Shown piece by piece: positions 16,517-25,157 of a stretch of DNA of 64,000 nt (positions are counted from its first letter, which is position 1; each line of letters opens with the position of its first letter). This DNA is from Sphingomonas lacunae (lineage in GTDB: Bacteria; Pseudomonadota; Alphaproteobacteria; Sphingomonadales; Sphingomonadaceae): positions 1,922,001 through 1,986,000 of the forward strand of contig NZ_CP053015.1 in NCBI RefSeq assembly GCF_012979535.1, read 5' to 3'. The notes under the pieces are model-generated. The model had not been told where the DNA came from, made no database searches, and saw nothing but the letters and a program-made list of their open reading frames with translations. Made by a program: the position numbers and the translations under genes.

Positions 16517-16663
16517 TCACGCCCCGCCGTCGCCCGCATCTTTCTCACCCATCGCCCGCGCCTGTGCCTTCCTCCGGCGCAGGTTGGTGCGCAATTGTTC
16601 GGCCAGCCGCTGGGCGCGACGTTCGGCTTCGGTTGGCGGCTTGGGTGGGGTGCTGTTGCTCAT
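16517..16663 (-). CDS. Small basic hypothetical protein (48 aa)
   Basis: A 48-residue frame starting MSNSTPPKPPTEAERRAQRL and ending EKDAGDGGA. It is strongly helical and Arg/Ala-rich in the middle (RTNLRRRKAQARAMGEKD), with a proline-rich start. It is convergent with the cyclophilin gene and 6 bp from its stop. Composition looks like real coding sequence and short proteins of this style occur in sphingomonads, but no function is known and the ribosome binding site is weak. Confidence 0.5.
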   Translation of the reverse strand: MSNSTPPKPPTEAERRAQRLAEQLRTNLRRRKAQARAMGEKDAGDGGA

Positions 16664-16817
16664 CACCCGCTGCCTAGAACCTCACGGCCCGCCCGCGCAA
16701 GTCCCGCGTTCCCAGCAAATGTTGCACATCCCCCGCTGCCATGCCTTGACAGGCCGCGAGCCGCCAGCCATAGGCCGCGCCTGCCCCGCAGATGGCTTTG
16801 CCTTGCCGGGTCCGGTT

Positions 16818-16892
<75 letters not shown>

Positions 16893-16908
16893 TTTTCTCC
16901 CTCCCGCC

Positions 16909-17991
16909 TCAGCGATCCGAGACGAAATTGGGCCAGCCCGTTGCCATATAGTTGACGAACGCGGGCCCCAGAAATTCACTTTCCAGATAGGCGCGGGATA
17001 CCGGCAGCGGCGTCGCGGCAAAGCCCGCGTCGGCCAGCGCCTTTTTCGGCCAGTCATGGTGCAATATCGCCCCGCGCCCGATCAGCACAAAGTCCGCGCC
17101 ATGGTCGAGGCAGGCCTGCGCCTTCTCCGCACCCATCAGCTTGCCCGCCACGCCCAGCCGGCAGGTGCCGCGCTCCAGCCCGGTGAACCAGTCGATCAGC
17201 GGCTTGCCCTTGTGCCCCTCGTCAATCGGTTCCTTGAAACAGTCCCACAGCGACATGTCGAGATAGTCGAGTTGCCCGCCGGTCATCAGGTCCTGCGCGA
17301 ACTGTCGTGTCTCGCCAATGTCGACGCCAAAGCGTTCGGGGGAGAGGCGCAGGCCCAGCTGGAAATCCTTGCCAGTGGACGCCCTGATCCCGTCGATCAC
17401 CTCACGAATGATGCGCGTGCGCCCGGCATAGTCACTGCCATAGCCATCCTCGCGCCTGTTCTGTTCCACATTGAGGAATTCGCAGAGCAGGTAACCATGC
17501 GCGCCGTGAATCTCGACGCCGTGAAAGCCCGCCTTTTCCGCCCGCACCGCCGCCGCGACATAGGCGTCGCGCGCCGCCTTGACCTCGTCGGTGGTCAGCG
17601 CCCGCGCGCCAAACTCGCCGCCATCCCACGGCGCCACCAGGTCACCGCCATTCAGCTCGCGCACCGCCCGCTCGCCGCCATGGTGGATCTGCACGCTCGA
17701 TGTGCTGCCCGCCGCGTGGATGCCGTCCGCCAGCCGCTTCAGTCCTTCGATATGGCTGTCGTTCCAGATGCCGAGCTGCCCGGAAAAGGCCTTGCCGCTC
17801 TCCTGCACATGCGCCGCACAGGTCATCGTCAGGCCGAACCCGCCCTCGGCCCGCTTGGTCAGCCAACGATACTCATCATCGGACAGCGTGCCATCCTCAT
17901 GGCTCTGGAAATTGGTCAGCGGCGCCAGCATCATCCGGTTGCCCATCGCCGGGCCACGGTCAAAGCGCAGCCCATCACCCAAAGTCGTCAC
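16909..17991 (-). CDS. NADH:flavin oxidoreductase, Old Yellow Enzyme family
   Basis: A 360-residue FMN-binding TIM barrel: GNRMMLAPLTNFQSHEDG at the start, SVQIHHGGERA, then GFHGVEIHGAHGYLLCEFLN with the His/His substrate-binding region, and ADFVLIGRGAILHHDW near the phosphate site. Such enzymes reduce alpha,beta-unsaturated carbonyls with NAD(P)H. The start is GTG at 17991, supported by GGGGAGAG 7 bases upstream and by the standard LRFDRGPAM opening. It is preceded in the same direction by the UbiB-type gene. Physiological substrate unknown. Confidence 0.88.
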   Translation of the reverse strand: MTTLGDGLRFDRGPAMGNRMMLAPLTNFQSHEDGTLSDDEYRWLTKRAEGGFGLTMTCAAHVQESGKAFSGQLGIWNDSHIEGLKRLADGIHAAGSTSSVQIHHGGERAVRELNGGDLVAPWDGGEFGARALTTDEVKAARDAYVAAAVRAEKAGFHGVEIHGAHGYLLCEFLNVEQNRREDGYGSDYAGRTRIIREVIDGIRASTGKDFQLGLRLSPERFGVDIGETRQFAQDLMTGGQLDYLDMSLWDCFKEPIDEGHKGKPLIDWFTGLERGTCRLGVAGKLMGAEKAQACLDHGADFVLIGRGAILHHDWPKKALADAGFAATPLPVSRAYLESEFLGPAFVNYMATGWPNFVSDR

Positions 17992-18077
17992 GCGTCACTC
18001 TCCCCTCACATCTGTTGCCAAGCTTCTATGAAGCCTCCCGCGCGCCGGCACCCTGTGACTGGCAACAGGTCTCGGCG

Positions 18078-19421
18078 TCAGGAGATGGCAGCGCCTGCAA
18101 GTCCCCGCACATCGACCCGCGCCTTCAGCCTTGCCGCCAGCAACGCAGTGCCGCTCACCTTGCGCTGGACAAACAGGGTCTCGACGTCGGGCACATGCCA
18201 GGTCGCCCGGTCGGCGATCATCGCCTTGGCCTCTTCGCGGATCACGGGGACAAAGGCCCGGTCGCCAAAGTCAAACGGGCCCGACCGGTGCATCGCCGCA
18301 TCAATCGCCGCAATGATCCGGGCGATGGCCGCGCCATGGTTGCGTGCCGCCGCCGCGCCGATGAACCCCGCCGCCACTGCATTGTCGCGCACCCGGTCAA
18401 GGTCGCGCGCCAGCCCCGCCTCGATCAGGCTGCGATAGGCACCAGCCGTCGCCGCTGGCACCGCCCGCGTCGCGCCGAAATCGAGCAGGACGATGCGGCC
18501 ACTCTCCGGTTGCCAGCGGTAATTGGCGAAATTGGGATCGGTCTGCATCGTGCCGAATGCGAACAATTCGCGCAGCACCAGTTCAACCAGCGCCGTCATC
18601 ACCCGGTCGCGTTCGTCCTGTGTCGCCTCGGTCAGCGTCTCTATCGGCCGCCCTTCGACGAAATCCATCGCCAGCACCCGGCTCGTCGTCAGTGACGGCT
18701 CGAGCCCCGGCACGACATAGCGCCCGTCCCCGGCCAGCCGCGCGGCATAGGCCTGCATCTGCCCGCCCTCGCGCTCATAATCGGCCTCCTCGGCCAGTTG
18801 ACGCTTGGCCTCATCCAGCAGCGGCTGCAAATCAAGGCTGGCCGGCAACAGGTTTGATACGCGCAGCAACGTCGCGACATTGTCGACATCGGCGTCGATG
18901 CTCTCCCGCACGCCGGGATATTGCACCTTGATTGCCAGCCGCCGCCCGTCAGGCAATGTGGCGCGATGCACCTGGCCGATCGACGCGGCAGCAATCGGGC
19001 TCGCCTCAAATTGGCGGAACCGCCGCCGCCAGTCCGCGCCCCATTCGACCCGCAACAGTTTGTCGAGCTGCGGTGGTGGCATGCGATAGGCCTGGTTGCG
19101 CAGCCGGGCGAGGATGGTCGCCAGCTCGGGCGGCAACATGTCGCCCGCGTCCATCGAAATCATCTGCCCCAGCTTCATCGCCGCCCCGCGCAGGTGGGAC
19201 AATCGGTCGGCCACCCGCGCGGCATTGCCTGGCGTCAGGATCAGCTGGTCAATCCGCGGCCGCTCCCCCGCCGCCAGCCGCCGCGCCCCCTCGGCCAGCA
19301 TCCCCCCAGCCACCCCGCCAGCCAACCGGCCAAAGGTCGACAGGCGCGACAAGCGCCCGCTCGGCACGGCACGACTGCGCGCATTGCTGGGTCCATCATC
19401 CGGGGGGCTGTCATCACTCAT
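18078..19421 (-). CDS. AarF/UbiB/ABC1 kinase-like protein
   Basis: A 447-residue protein with the ABC1 signature AMKLGQMISM (KxGQ motif) near residue 86, an Ala-rich loop, LAIKVQYPGV (ATP-binding Lys), AMDFVEGRPIE, the catalytic-type QTDPNFANY and LLDFGATR (DFG). These atypical kinases or ATPases support ubiquinone biosynthesis. No hydrophobic C-terminal anchor is evident, so it is the ABC1 type rather than the classic UbiB with two TM helices. A specific role in quinone synthesis is inferred from the family. Confidence 0.85.
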   Translation of the reverse strand: MSDDSPPDDGPSNARSRAVPSGRLSRLSTFGRLAGGVAGGMLAEGARRLAAGERPRIDQLILTPGNAARVADRLSHLRGAAMKLGQMISMDAGDMLPPELATILARLRNQAYRMPPPQLDKLLRVEWGADWRRRFRQFEASPIAAASIGQVHRATLPDGRRLAIKVQYPGVRESIDADVDNVATLLRVSNLLPASLDLQPLLDEAKRQLAEEADYEREGGQMQAYAARLAGDGRYVVPGLEPSLTTSRVLAMDFVEGRPIETLTEATQDERDRVMTALVELVLRELFAFGTMQTDPNFANYRWQPESGRIVLLDFGATRAVPAATAGAYRSLIEAGLARDLDRVRDNAVAAGFIGAAAARNHGAAIARIIAAIDAAMHRSGPFDFGDRAFVPVIREEAKAMIADRATWHVPDVETLFVQRKVSGTALLAARLKARVDVRGLAGAAIS

Positions 19422-19458
19422 GCCCCGCGCTCAACAGAAGGTAGCGGCCGGGTCAATC

Positions 19459-19492
19459 AAAAAGCCCGCCAGGGCGACCTGACGGGCTTTTG
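19459..19492 (-). terminator. Rho-independent terminator of tRNA-Val
   Basis: On the minus strand, AAAAGCCCGTC ... GGCGGGCTTTTT forms a stem followed by TTTTTGATT. It lies 7 bp past the tRNA-Val 3' end. Confidence 0.8.
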
Positions 19493-19498
19493 AATAAA

Positions 19499-19573
19499 TG
19501 GTGGGCGTAGCAAGGATTGAACTTGCGACCCCTGCGATGTCAACACAGTGCTCTACCACTGAGCTATACGCCC
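19499..19573 (-). tRNA. tRNA-Val (anticodon GAC)
   Basis: On the minus strand it starts GGGCGTATAGCTCAGTGG and ends TACGCCC-A-CCA. The anticodon loop TTGACAT gives GAC. The T-arm has GTTCAATCC. A terminator follows. Confidence 0.95.
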
Positions 19574-19656
19574 ACGCTTGGAAGCGCTCCCCTAAGGCCG
19601 GTCGCGCCGCTTGGCAAGTCGCTATTCGCGCGCCCGCCGCTCTTTTTTGCTCTGCT

Positions 19657-20034
19657 TCAGCCGTTGCCGGCCTGGCCTGCGCCACCGAACATGGCATCGA
19701 CCTGGGCGACCAGATCCTTGAGGTGGAACGGCTTGGAGAGCAGGCGGGCGTCGGGCACCGCGTCATTGGCCTGCAGCGCCACGGCGGCAAAGCCGGTGAT
19801 GAACATCACCTTGGGCGCCGGGCTCAGCGCCTGCGCCTTTTGGGCCAGCTCGATCCCGTCCATCTCGGGCATGACAATGTCGGTCAGCAACAGGTCGAAC
19901 GTGCCTGATTCCACCAGTTCCAGCGCCTCGCGCCCGGTGGCGGCGGTGGTCACATCATATCCGTTGCGCTGCAACGCCCGTGCCAGATAGCTGCGCATTG
20001 CCTCATCATCTTCGGCGAGCAGGATGCGGATCAT
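19657..20034 (-). CDS. cpdR: CpdR-type single-domain response regulator
   Basis: A 125-residue stand-alone receiver domain: acidic pocket AEDDE (7-11), phospho-acceptor Asp52 in LLLTDIVMPEMDG, MFITGFAAVAL and LLSKPFHL with the conserved Lys. FITGFAAVAL with SKPFHL closely matches Caulobacter CpdR, which in its unphosphorylated form docks substrates onto ClpXP at the pole and is controlled by CckA-ChpT. The gene is divergent from the N-formylglutamate amidohydrolase gene, as in related genomes from memory. Confidence 0.85.
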   Translation of the reverse strand: MIRILLAEDDEAMRSYLARALQRNGYDVTTAATGREALELVESGTFDLLLTDIVMPEMDGIELAQKAQALSPAPKVMFITGFAAVALQANDAVPDARLLSKPFHLKDLVAQVDAMFGGAGQAGNG

Positions 20035-20168
20035 CAGTTGGTTCCCGATATGGTTTCGACAGGCGTGGTCCGCGCCCTTGCTGGGTTACCCCATAGACCA
20101 GGCAGCTTAATTATTTCTAGCCATGGATTTGGCGCGAATCGGTCCGTCGTGCTTTTGGGTTGGTCAGG

Positions 20169-21038
20169 ATGAATGGTCATGTGCCCGCCAGCGCCGACGG
20201 AGCGCCCTTCTCGCTGGTCGGCCCTGCCGAGCCGCTGTTGCCGGTGATCATCACAGTGCCCCATGCTGGCCGGCACTATCCGCCCTTTCTGATCGAACAG
20301 GCGCGGGTGCCGCTGTCCGTTCTTCAGCGGCTGGAGGATCGCCACGCCGATGTGCTGGCTAGTGCGGCGGCGGCGGCGGGCTTTACCGTGCTTGTCGCCA
20401 ACACGGCCCGGGCGCTGATCGACCTCAACCGGGCGGAGGATGAATGGGACTGCCAGATTGTCTCCGATGCCCTGCCGCCGGCGACGCCCAACCAGCGCGT
20501 CCGGGCGGGATTGGGTCTCGTTCCGGCGCGGCTCCACCCGCATGGCGAGTTGTGGCGCGGCCGCATCAGCAAGGCGGAGCTTGACCGGCGGATTGCGACG
20601 GTCCACCGCCCCTGGCATCAGCGCGTCGCCGCTTTGCTGGACAGTGCCCGGAGCCGCTTTGGCCGGGCGCTGTTGTTCGATCTCCACTCCATGCCGACCC
20701 AGCCAGGCGGCGTGCCCCAGATGGTGCTGGGGGATCGCTATGGCCTCACCGCCTCTTCGCGGCTTGTCGAGTCGCTGCTGGCACTGGGGGAGGGTCAGGG
20801 GCTCAGGGTCGCCCGCAACGCCCCCTATGCCGGGGCCCATGGCATCAGCCTGCATGGCCGCCCCGCAGCCGGTGTGGATGCCATCCAGCTTGAGTTCGAC
20901 CGCGGGCTCTATCTGGGGGCCGGCCAACAGCCTGAACCGGCTGGAACCGAAAGGGTTGCGCGACTGCTGCTGGCCATGGCGCGGGCCGCCTCCGCGTCGG
21001 TGGGTAGCGCCAGGGACTGGCCGGCTGCCGCCGAATAG
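20169..21038 (+). CDS. N-formylglutamate amidohydrolase family protein
   Basis: About 289 residues. VIITVPHAGRHYPPFL near the start and FDLHSMPTQPGG in the middle are the metal-binding signatures of the family, with NRAEDEWD between them. The enzyme hydrolyses N-formyl-glutamate or related N-acyl amino acids, as in histidine degradation; no hut genes are nearby, so the actual substrate is uncertain. I start at the ATG at 20169; an in-frame TTG at 20160 is the alternative. Divergent from cpdR. Confidence 0.85.
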   Translation: MNGHVPASADGAPFSLVGPAEPLLPVIITVPHAGRHYPPFLIEQARVPLSVLQRLEDRHADVLASAAAAAGFTVLVANTARALIDLNRAEDEWDCQIVSDALPPATPNQRVRAGLGLVPARLHPHGELWRGRISKAELDRRIATVHRPWHQRVAALLDSARSRFGRALLFDLHSMPTQPGGVPQMVLGDRYGLTASSRLVESLLALGEGQGLRVARNAPYAGAHGISLHGRPAAGVDAIQLEFDRGLYLGAGQQPEPAGTERVARLLLAMARAASASVGSARDWPAAAE

Positions 21039-21042
21039 CACC

Positions 21043-21076
21043 AAAAAAACCGCCCCGCACATGAAGTGCGAGGCGG
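21043..21076 (-). terminator. Rho-independent terminator, probably for sapC
   Basis: On the minus strand, CCGCCTCGCAC-TTCAT-GTGCGGGGCGG forms a strong hairpin directly followed by TTTTTTT. It lies about 200 bp beyond the sapC stop and just past the convergent amidohydrolase gene. A second hairpin (GACACCC ... GGGTGTC, about 21093-21113) lies between. Confidence 0.75.
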
Positions 21077-21272
21077 CCAGGGTCCAGGGAGGAGACACCC
21101 GCTGGGGGTGTCGCCACTGCGTCGGAAAGGGGGGAAGCCGACCAGCAGTGACATCAATAAAGTAGGGCAGGGCAGCGGCAGTTTCAAGCACTGCGGGCCA
21201 CCCTGCCCAAAATAGTTGGCAATGGTTCCGACTATTCCCGCCGTCATGCGGAAACAGACGGCAAATTGTCGA

Positions 21273-22049
21273 TCAGACGACCGGCTGTATCGCCGGATTC
21301 TGGGTCGGCACGCGACCTGTCTGGGCCTGCACGGCAAAGATGTCCTTCATCAGTGCCAGTGAGAAGAGGTGCGCGTGAAGCAGCGGCAACATGCCATTCT
21401 GCGAGATCTTACGCAGGGTGTCGCCGCGCAGGTCCTTGAGCTTTTCTTCATCGACCATGCGGAAACCGCGATAGACATAGGGCTGTTCCTGACCATCGGC
21501 CTGGATCGCGACTTCACCGTCCATCAGGATGTCGAGCTTTTCCAGCTCTTCCATGAATGCCTGGGTGCGGGCGCCGGCCTGTTCAAACTGTTCACAGAAA
21601 CCCAGGATATCCTTGGTCACCTGCGATGCTTCGGTGCCGTCGAACAGGGCCTGCCCTTCGACATCGGCGCCAATGCCCGGTGCGGTCGGGTCAAAGCACA
21701 GCGACAGTTCCTGCGCATCCGGGCGCAGCCGCGCCAGCATGAACGGATAGCGGCGGACATAGGCCGGGACATAGATGGGGTTGATCAGCGAACCGGCGTC
21801 ATCGACAAAGATGTTCACGCCTTCGTTCAGGCCCATCAGGCCCAGCGGCACCGAATTGCTGCCCGCCGAAAAGATGATCGGGAAAAAGCGCGACGAAGGG
21901 ATGAACTCGTCGATGGTGATCGGCACGGCGTGCGTCTTGGCAAGGAACGGGGCCTTGTCCTGCGTCTGGAGCTTCCAGTCGGCATGCTGGTTCGTCGACA
22001 GCGGAACCAGGTCATTGTAGAACATCGGCAGGTTGGGCGCAGTGGCCAT
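21273..22049 (-). CDS. SapC family protein
   Basis: A 258-residue protein matching SapC: YNDLVPLSTNQHADWKLQ at the N-terminus, then FFPIIFSAGSNSVPLGLMGL, YVPAYVRRYPFMLARL and QPYVYRGFRMVDEEKL. SapC was first described with the S-layer genes of Campylobacter and is common in sphingomonads, but its function is not established. No signal peptide is evident. I start at MATAPNLPMF (22049), which has GGAG upstream. A strong terminator lies downstream. Confidence 0.85.
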   Translation of the reverse strand: MATAPNLPMFYNDLVPLSTNQHADWKLQTQDKAPFLAKTHAVPITIDEFIPSSRFFPIIFSAGSNSVPLGLMGLNEGVNIFVDDAGSLINPIYVPAYVRRYPFMLARLRPDAQELSLCFDPTAPGIGADVEGQALFDGTEASQVTKDILGFCEQFEQAGARTQAFMEELEKLDILMDGEVAIQADGQEQPYVYRGFRMVDEEKLKDLRGDTLRKISQNGMLPLLHAHLFSLALMKDIFAVQAQTGRVPTQNPAIQPVV

Positions 22050-22191
22050 CACGAAACTCCATACGAGAAGACAGGGCAACAGGGCCGCAATCGACCCGCA
22101 TGGCCTCGGCCTTTATGGCTTCCCTCGCGCCCGCGCAAGATGCGGCTTGTCCGCACCTCGTCACGCCACCGCAATGACGTCGCTTTTGCGC

Positions 22192-23625
22192 TCAGCCGTT
22201 GTCGGGCAGCAACACACCGGGGTTGAGCATCCCCTTGGGGTCCAGCGCCGCCTTCATCGCCCGCACCAGGCCGATCCGCACCGGGTCGCCCAGCGCCGCG
22301 AGTGACTCCCGCTTGACCCGGCCGATGCCATGTTCGGCGCTGATCGAGCCACCCATCGCCACCGCCGCGCGATAGACATGGTCGCTTACCGCCGCGCCAT
22401 GCTCGGCGATCCACGCATTCGCATCGCTTCCCAGCGGCGGGCGGACGTGGAAATGGACATTGCCGTCCCCCAGATGGCCGAACGCCAGCGGGATGACGCC
22501 GGGAAAGGCCGCCGTCAGCTCGCCCGGCACCGTCTCGATATAGGCCGGCATCCGCGCCACCGGCACGCTGATGTCATGCTGCATCGCCGGGCCGATCGCG
22601 CGCTCCGCCTCTGATATCGCGTCGCGGATGCGCCACAGCATATCGGCCTGCGCCTCGCTCCCCGCCAGCATCGCATCGCTCGCCACGCCCGCCTCGATCA
22701 GGCCGCCCAGCGCCGCCTCCAGCCGTGGCGCGGGATCATCCTCGCCCTCCGCCGCGACCAGCTCGACCAGCACATGCCACGGTCCCGGCGTCTCGACCGG
22801 CGCCCGCGTTCCCGGCACATGCGCGACCACATTGTCGAGCGCGCGCTGCGGCAAAATCTCGAACCCCTCGAGCGCATTGCCCAGCACCGGCTCCATCCGC
22901 CTCAGCGCCGCCAGCGCATCGCTCGGCGTCTCCACCGTCAGCCAGCCGACCGCGCGCATCGCCACATCGGGCACCAGCCGCAAGGTCACACCCGTCACAA
23001 TGCCCAGCACCCCTTCGGCACCGATGAACATCTGCTTGGGGTCCGGCCCCTGATTGTCCTTGGCCAGCGGCACCATCATGTCGAGCACACTGCCATCGGC
23101 CAGCACCACCTCCAGCCCCGCCGTCAGCGCGCGCATCGTCCCGTGGCGCAGCACCTGCGTGCCGCCCGCATTGGTCGAAACGAGGCCGCCCAAAGTCGCC
23201 GATCCCTTGCCGCCCAGCGTCAGCGGAAAGCGCAAGCCTGTCGCCACCGCCGCCTCATGCGCATGCTGCAGGATCACCCCGGCATCGGCCATCATCAGCA
23301 TGGCGTCACGGTCAATCGCTCGCACCGCATTCATCCGCCGCAGCGAGAGCAACAGCGCCTCGCCGCTGGCATCAGGCGTCGCCCCGGCGCACTGCCCGCT
23401 GTTCCCCCCTTGCAGCGTCAGCCGCGCCCCCGCCGCCGCACACAGCCGCACCACCGCCTGCACCTCGGCGGTCGAGGCAGGTGACAGCAAGGCCGCCGCC
23501 GCCCCATGCACCCGCCCGCGCCAATCGCTCAGCCATGGCGCCATCACATCGGCATCGGTCGTGAACCCCTTTGGCCCCAACAGGGCGGCAAGGTCAGCAA
23601 GCAGGGCAGGCGAAGGCTGGGTCAT
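22192..23625 (-). CDS. FAD-linked oxidase (GlcD/D-lactate dehydrogenase type)
   Basis: A 477-residue VAO-type flavoprotein. The FAD_binding_4 domain (about 35-215) contains LTLQGGNSGQCAG and GSATLGGLVSTNAGGTQVLRHG. A C-terminal FAD-oxidase domain contains FGHLGDGNVHFHVR and ISAEHGIGRVKRESL. It should oxidise a D-2-hydroxy acid and pass electrons to a carrier. No partner subunits are next to it, so it acts alone. The ATG at 23625 starts the conserved part; the upstream frame runs into intergenic repeats. Confidence 0.88.
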   Translation of the reverse strand: MTQPSPALLADLAALLGPKGFTTDADVMAPWLSDWRGRVHGAAAALLSPASTAEVQAVVRLCAAAGARLTLQGGNSGQCAGATPDASGEALLLSLRRMNAVRAIDRDAMLMMADAGVILQHAHEAAVATGLRFPLTLGGKGSATLGGLVSTNAGGTQVLRHGTMRALTAGLEVVLADGSVLDMMVPLAKDNQGPDPKQMFIGAEGVLGIVTGVTLRLVPDVAMRAVGWLTVETPSDALAALRRMEPVLGNALEGFEILPQRALDNVVAHVPGTRAPVETPGPWHVLVELVAAEGEDDPAPRLEAALGGLIEAGVASDAMLAGSEAQADMLWRIRDAISEAERAIGPAMQHDISVPVARMPAYIETVPGELTAAFPGVIPLAFGHLGDGNVHFHVRPPLGSDANAWIAEHGAAVSDHVYRAAVAMGGSISAEHGIGRVKRESLAALGDPVRIGLVRAMKAALDPKGMLNPGVLLPDNG

Positions 23626-24055
23626 GGCAAAGGGTCCTGCCGCGAAAGGGCAGCGAGTGTCAAACCCTCCCCGGCCCTTCAAAGGGAGGGGCAGGGGTGC
23701 GATAGCCCGGACGCGAATGCCCTCTCCCGCTTGCGGGAGAGGATAGGGAAGCTTGCCGGTTTACCGGCTAGCAGACCTTGGTGAGGGTGTCTGGCAGACC
23801 CCCACCCTTGCCAAGAGAGAGGCCGGGGGTGGGTGCTTATCCCGTCAACCAGAACCCACCGCGTCCCCGGCCCGACCGGGGACCCATGGCCCAAGACTCA
23901 CCACCAGAGCCGCGCCAACCGGCAAGGCAGCATCCAGACTGTCACCCCGGTGAAAGCCGGGGCCTAGGGCTACCGGGGGCAGGTTGATTCTTTTGCGCTC
24001 TCTGTTCTGAATGATGTTGAAAGCCTCGAAGCTGAATGCCTTTCATTCTGAGGCA
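23626..24055. repeat. Intergenic region with dispersed palindromic repeats
   Basis: No gene is visible in this 430-bp gap. It holds CCTCTCCCGC-TT-GCGGGAGAGG (23721-23742), the same hairpin found after the helicase gene, and CCCCGG-TGAAAG-CCGGGG (23945-23962), similar to elements near 49660 and 49790. These look like dispersed REP-like elements of the chromosome. Confidence 0.6.
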
Positions 24056-24829
24056 TCATGATCCTGATTCAGCGGCCTTTGCTGATCTTTTCGCCAAGGA
24101 AGAGGTTGCCTTTTTGATCAGCGATTTGGCTACTTTGGGAGGATCACCATCTAATGTATCGCGCTTGATTACGTCATTAGCCAGCAGGATACGCAGTTCG
24201 TCGTCAGTTACTTTGACATCGAACAGGCGACGCAGTTCCTTCCTGAGCGTAGCAGCCACAGCATCCGATAAAAGCAGTTCAGCTACCACGTAACGATTGA
24301 TGATTTGCGCTTGTCGGTGAAAGAATTCCAAAGCGTCAGTAGACAAACTCTCACGGCACAGCATCGCCAACTTAGCAAGATCATCAGCTGACCTCGACGA
24401 TAGGGTGCCCATATCAAAGCAATATACCTCTTCCCAATCAATAGGTTGGCCAAATTTAATCCTGTACACTTTCCATATTATGCCGTTTGTTAGCAAAATC
24501 CATTCAATGCCTTGGTGGGCTCCATAATTCACCGCTTGACGCAAATGATTGTCATTGAGTGTAGTGCCTGCCGATTTAACTTCGGCCAAATATTGAATTT
24601 TCCCGTCCACTCGAATGGCCAGATCACAGAATGTTCCTCGAATTTGCTGTTCGCTAGTTAATTCAGTATATTTGTCATATCCAAATATATCCGTCAGCAT
24701 ATCCTTGATCACTGTTACAGTGTCCGCTTCGGATATGTCGCGCTCAGCCAATTTTCGGACGATGGGTTGATATTTTTTGAGGCCAGCAACCAAGCGATCC
24801 TGGGTTTTTTTGGAAATTTTTAAATTCAT
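24056..24829 (-). CDS. Orphan HsdR N-terminal-like nuclease domain protein
   Basis: This 257-residue protein carries a type I restriction HsdR-N fold: CDLAIRV (Asp69) followed by YLAEVKSAG (Glu83, Lys85), a PD-(D/E)xK nuclease core, then LRQAVNYGAHQGIEWILLTNG. No helicase domain and no HsdM or HsdS gene is nearby, so it is not a complete restriction system. Its base composition is much more AT-rich than its neighbours, a sign of recent transfer. The C-terminal half (about 150-257) is helical and unrecognised. A defence or DNA-repair role is possible but unproven. Confidence 0.75.
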   Translation of the reverse strand: MNLKISKKTQDRLVAGLKKYQPIVRKLAERDISEADTVTVIKDMLTDIFGYDKYTELTSEQQIRGTFCDLAIRVDGKIQYLAEVKSAGTTLNDNHLRQAVNYGAHQGIEWILLTNGIIWKVYRIKFGQPIDWEEVYCFDMGTLSSRSADDLAKLAMLCRESLSTDALEFFHRQAQIINRYVVAELLLSDAVAATLRKELRRLFDVKVTDDELRILLANDVIKRDTLDGDPPKVAKSLIKKATSSLAKRSAKAAESGS

Positions 24830-25157
24830 TTGGTCCTAGCCTTATTTTATTGAGGCCAAGCGCCCGATCAAAAGGCAAGCCTCAATTCTGATCCTAAAAG
24901 CTAATTGAAATCAGGCTGCCACTTCTCCTCAAGATATTCAAGACTGCTAAGCCGCAAACTCGTGTTGATGTATTGGGCTTGCGCCAATAGTGACCTGAGT
25001 AGAATCGACTGGCTCAGGGTGGCGTTCGCAGACCGCTGCGATCTTCTACCCCACCAAATCCCTTGACTTTTCACCCCTATCCCGCCTAGTCGCGCGAAAG
25101 CGTGGGGCAGAGCTGGCGAACACAAGCGGCCGCCCCCATTATCCGGACATCCATTGC
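24830..25157. other. Intergenic region upstream of the helicase gene
   Basis: About 330 bp with no supported gene. It should hold the divergent promoters of the HsdR-N gene (AT-rich side) and of the helicase gene. No riboswitch or clear terminator was recognised. Confidence 0.4.

Noticed and set aside
16674-16817. Short minus-strand frame (KAICGAGAAYGWRLAAC...) left of tRNA-Thr
   Set aside because: It looks protein-like, but no start codon is available before the tRNA sequence, so a gene cannot be supported.
17056-18438. 460-codon plus-strand frame across the OYE and UbiB-type genes
   Set aside because: It spans parts of two well-supported minus-strand genes and contains no family motif.
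24901-25125. 74-codon minus-strand frame before the helicase gene
   Set aside because: No domain features or ribosome binding site, and it covers the probable helicase promoter.
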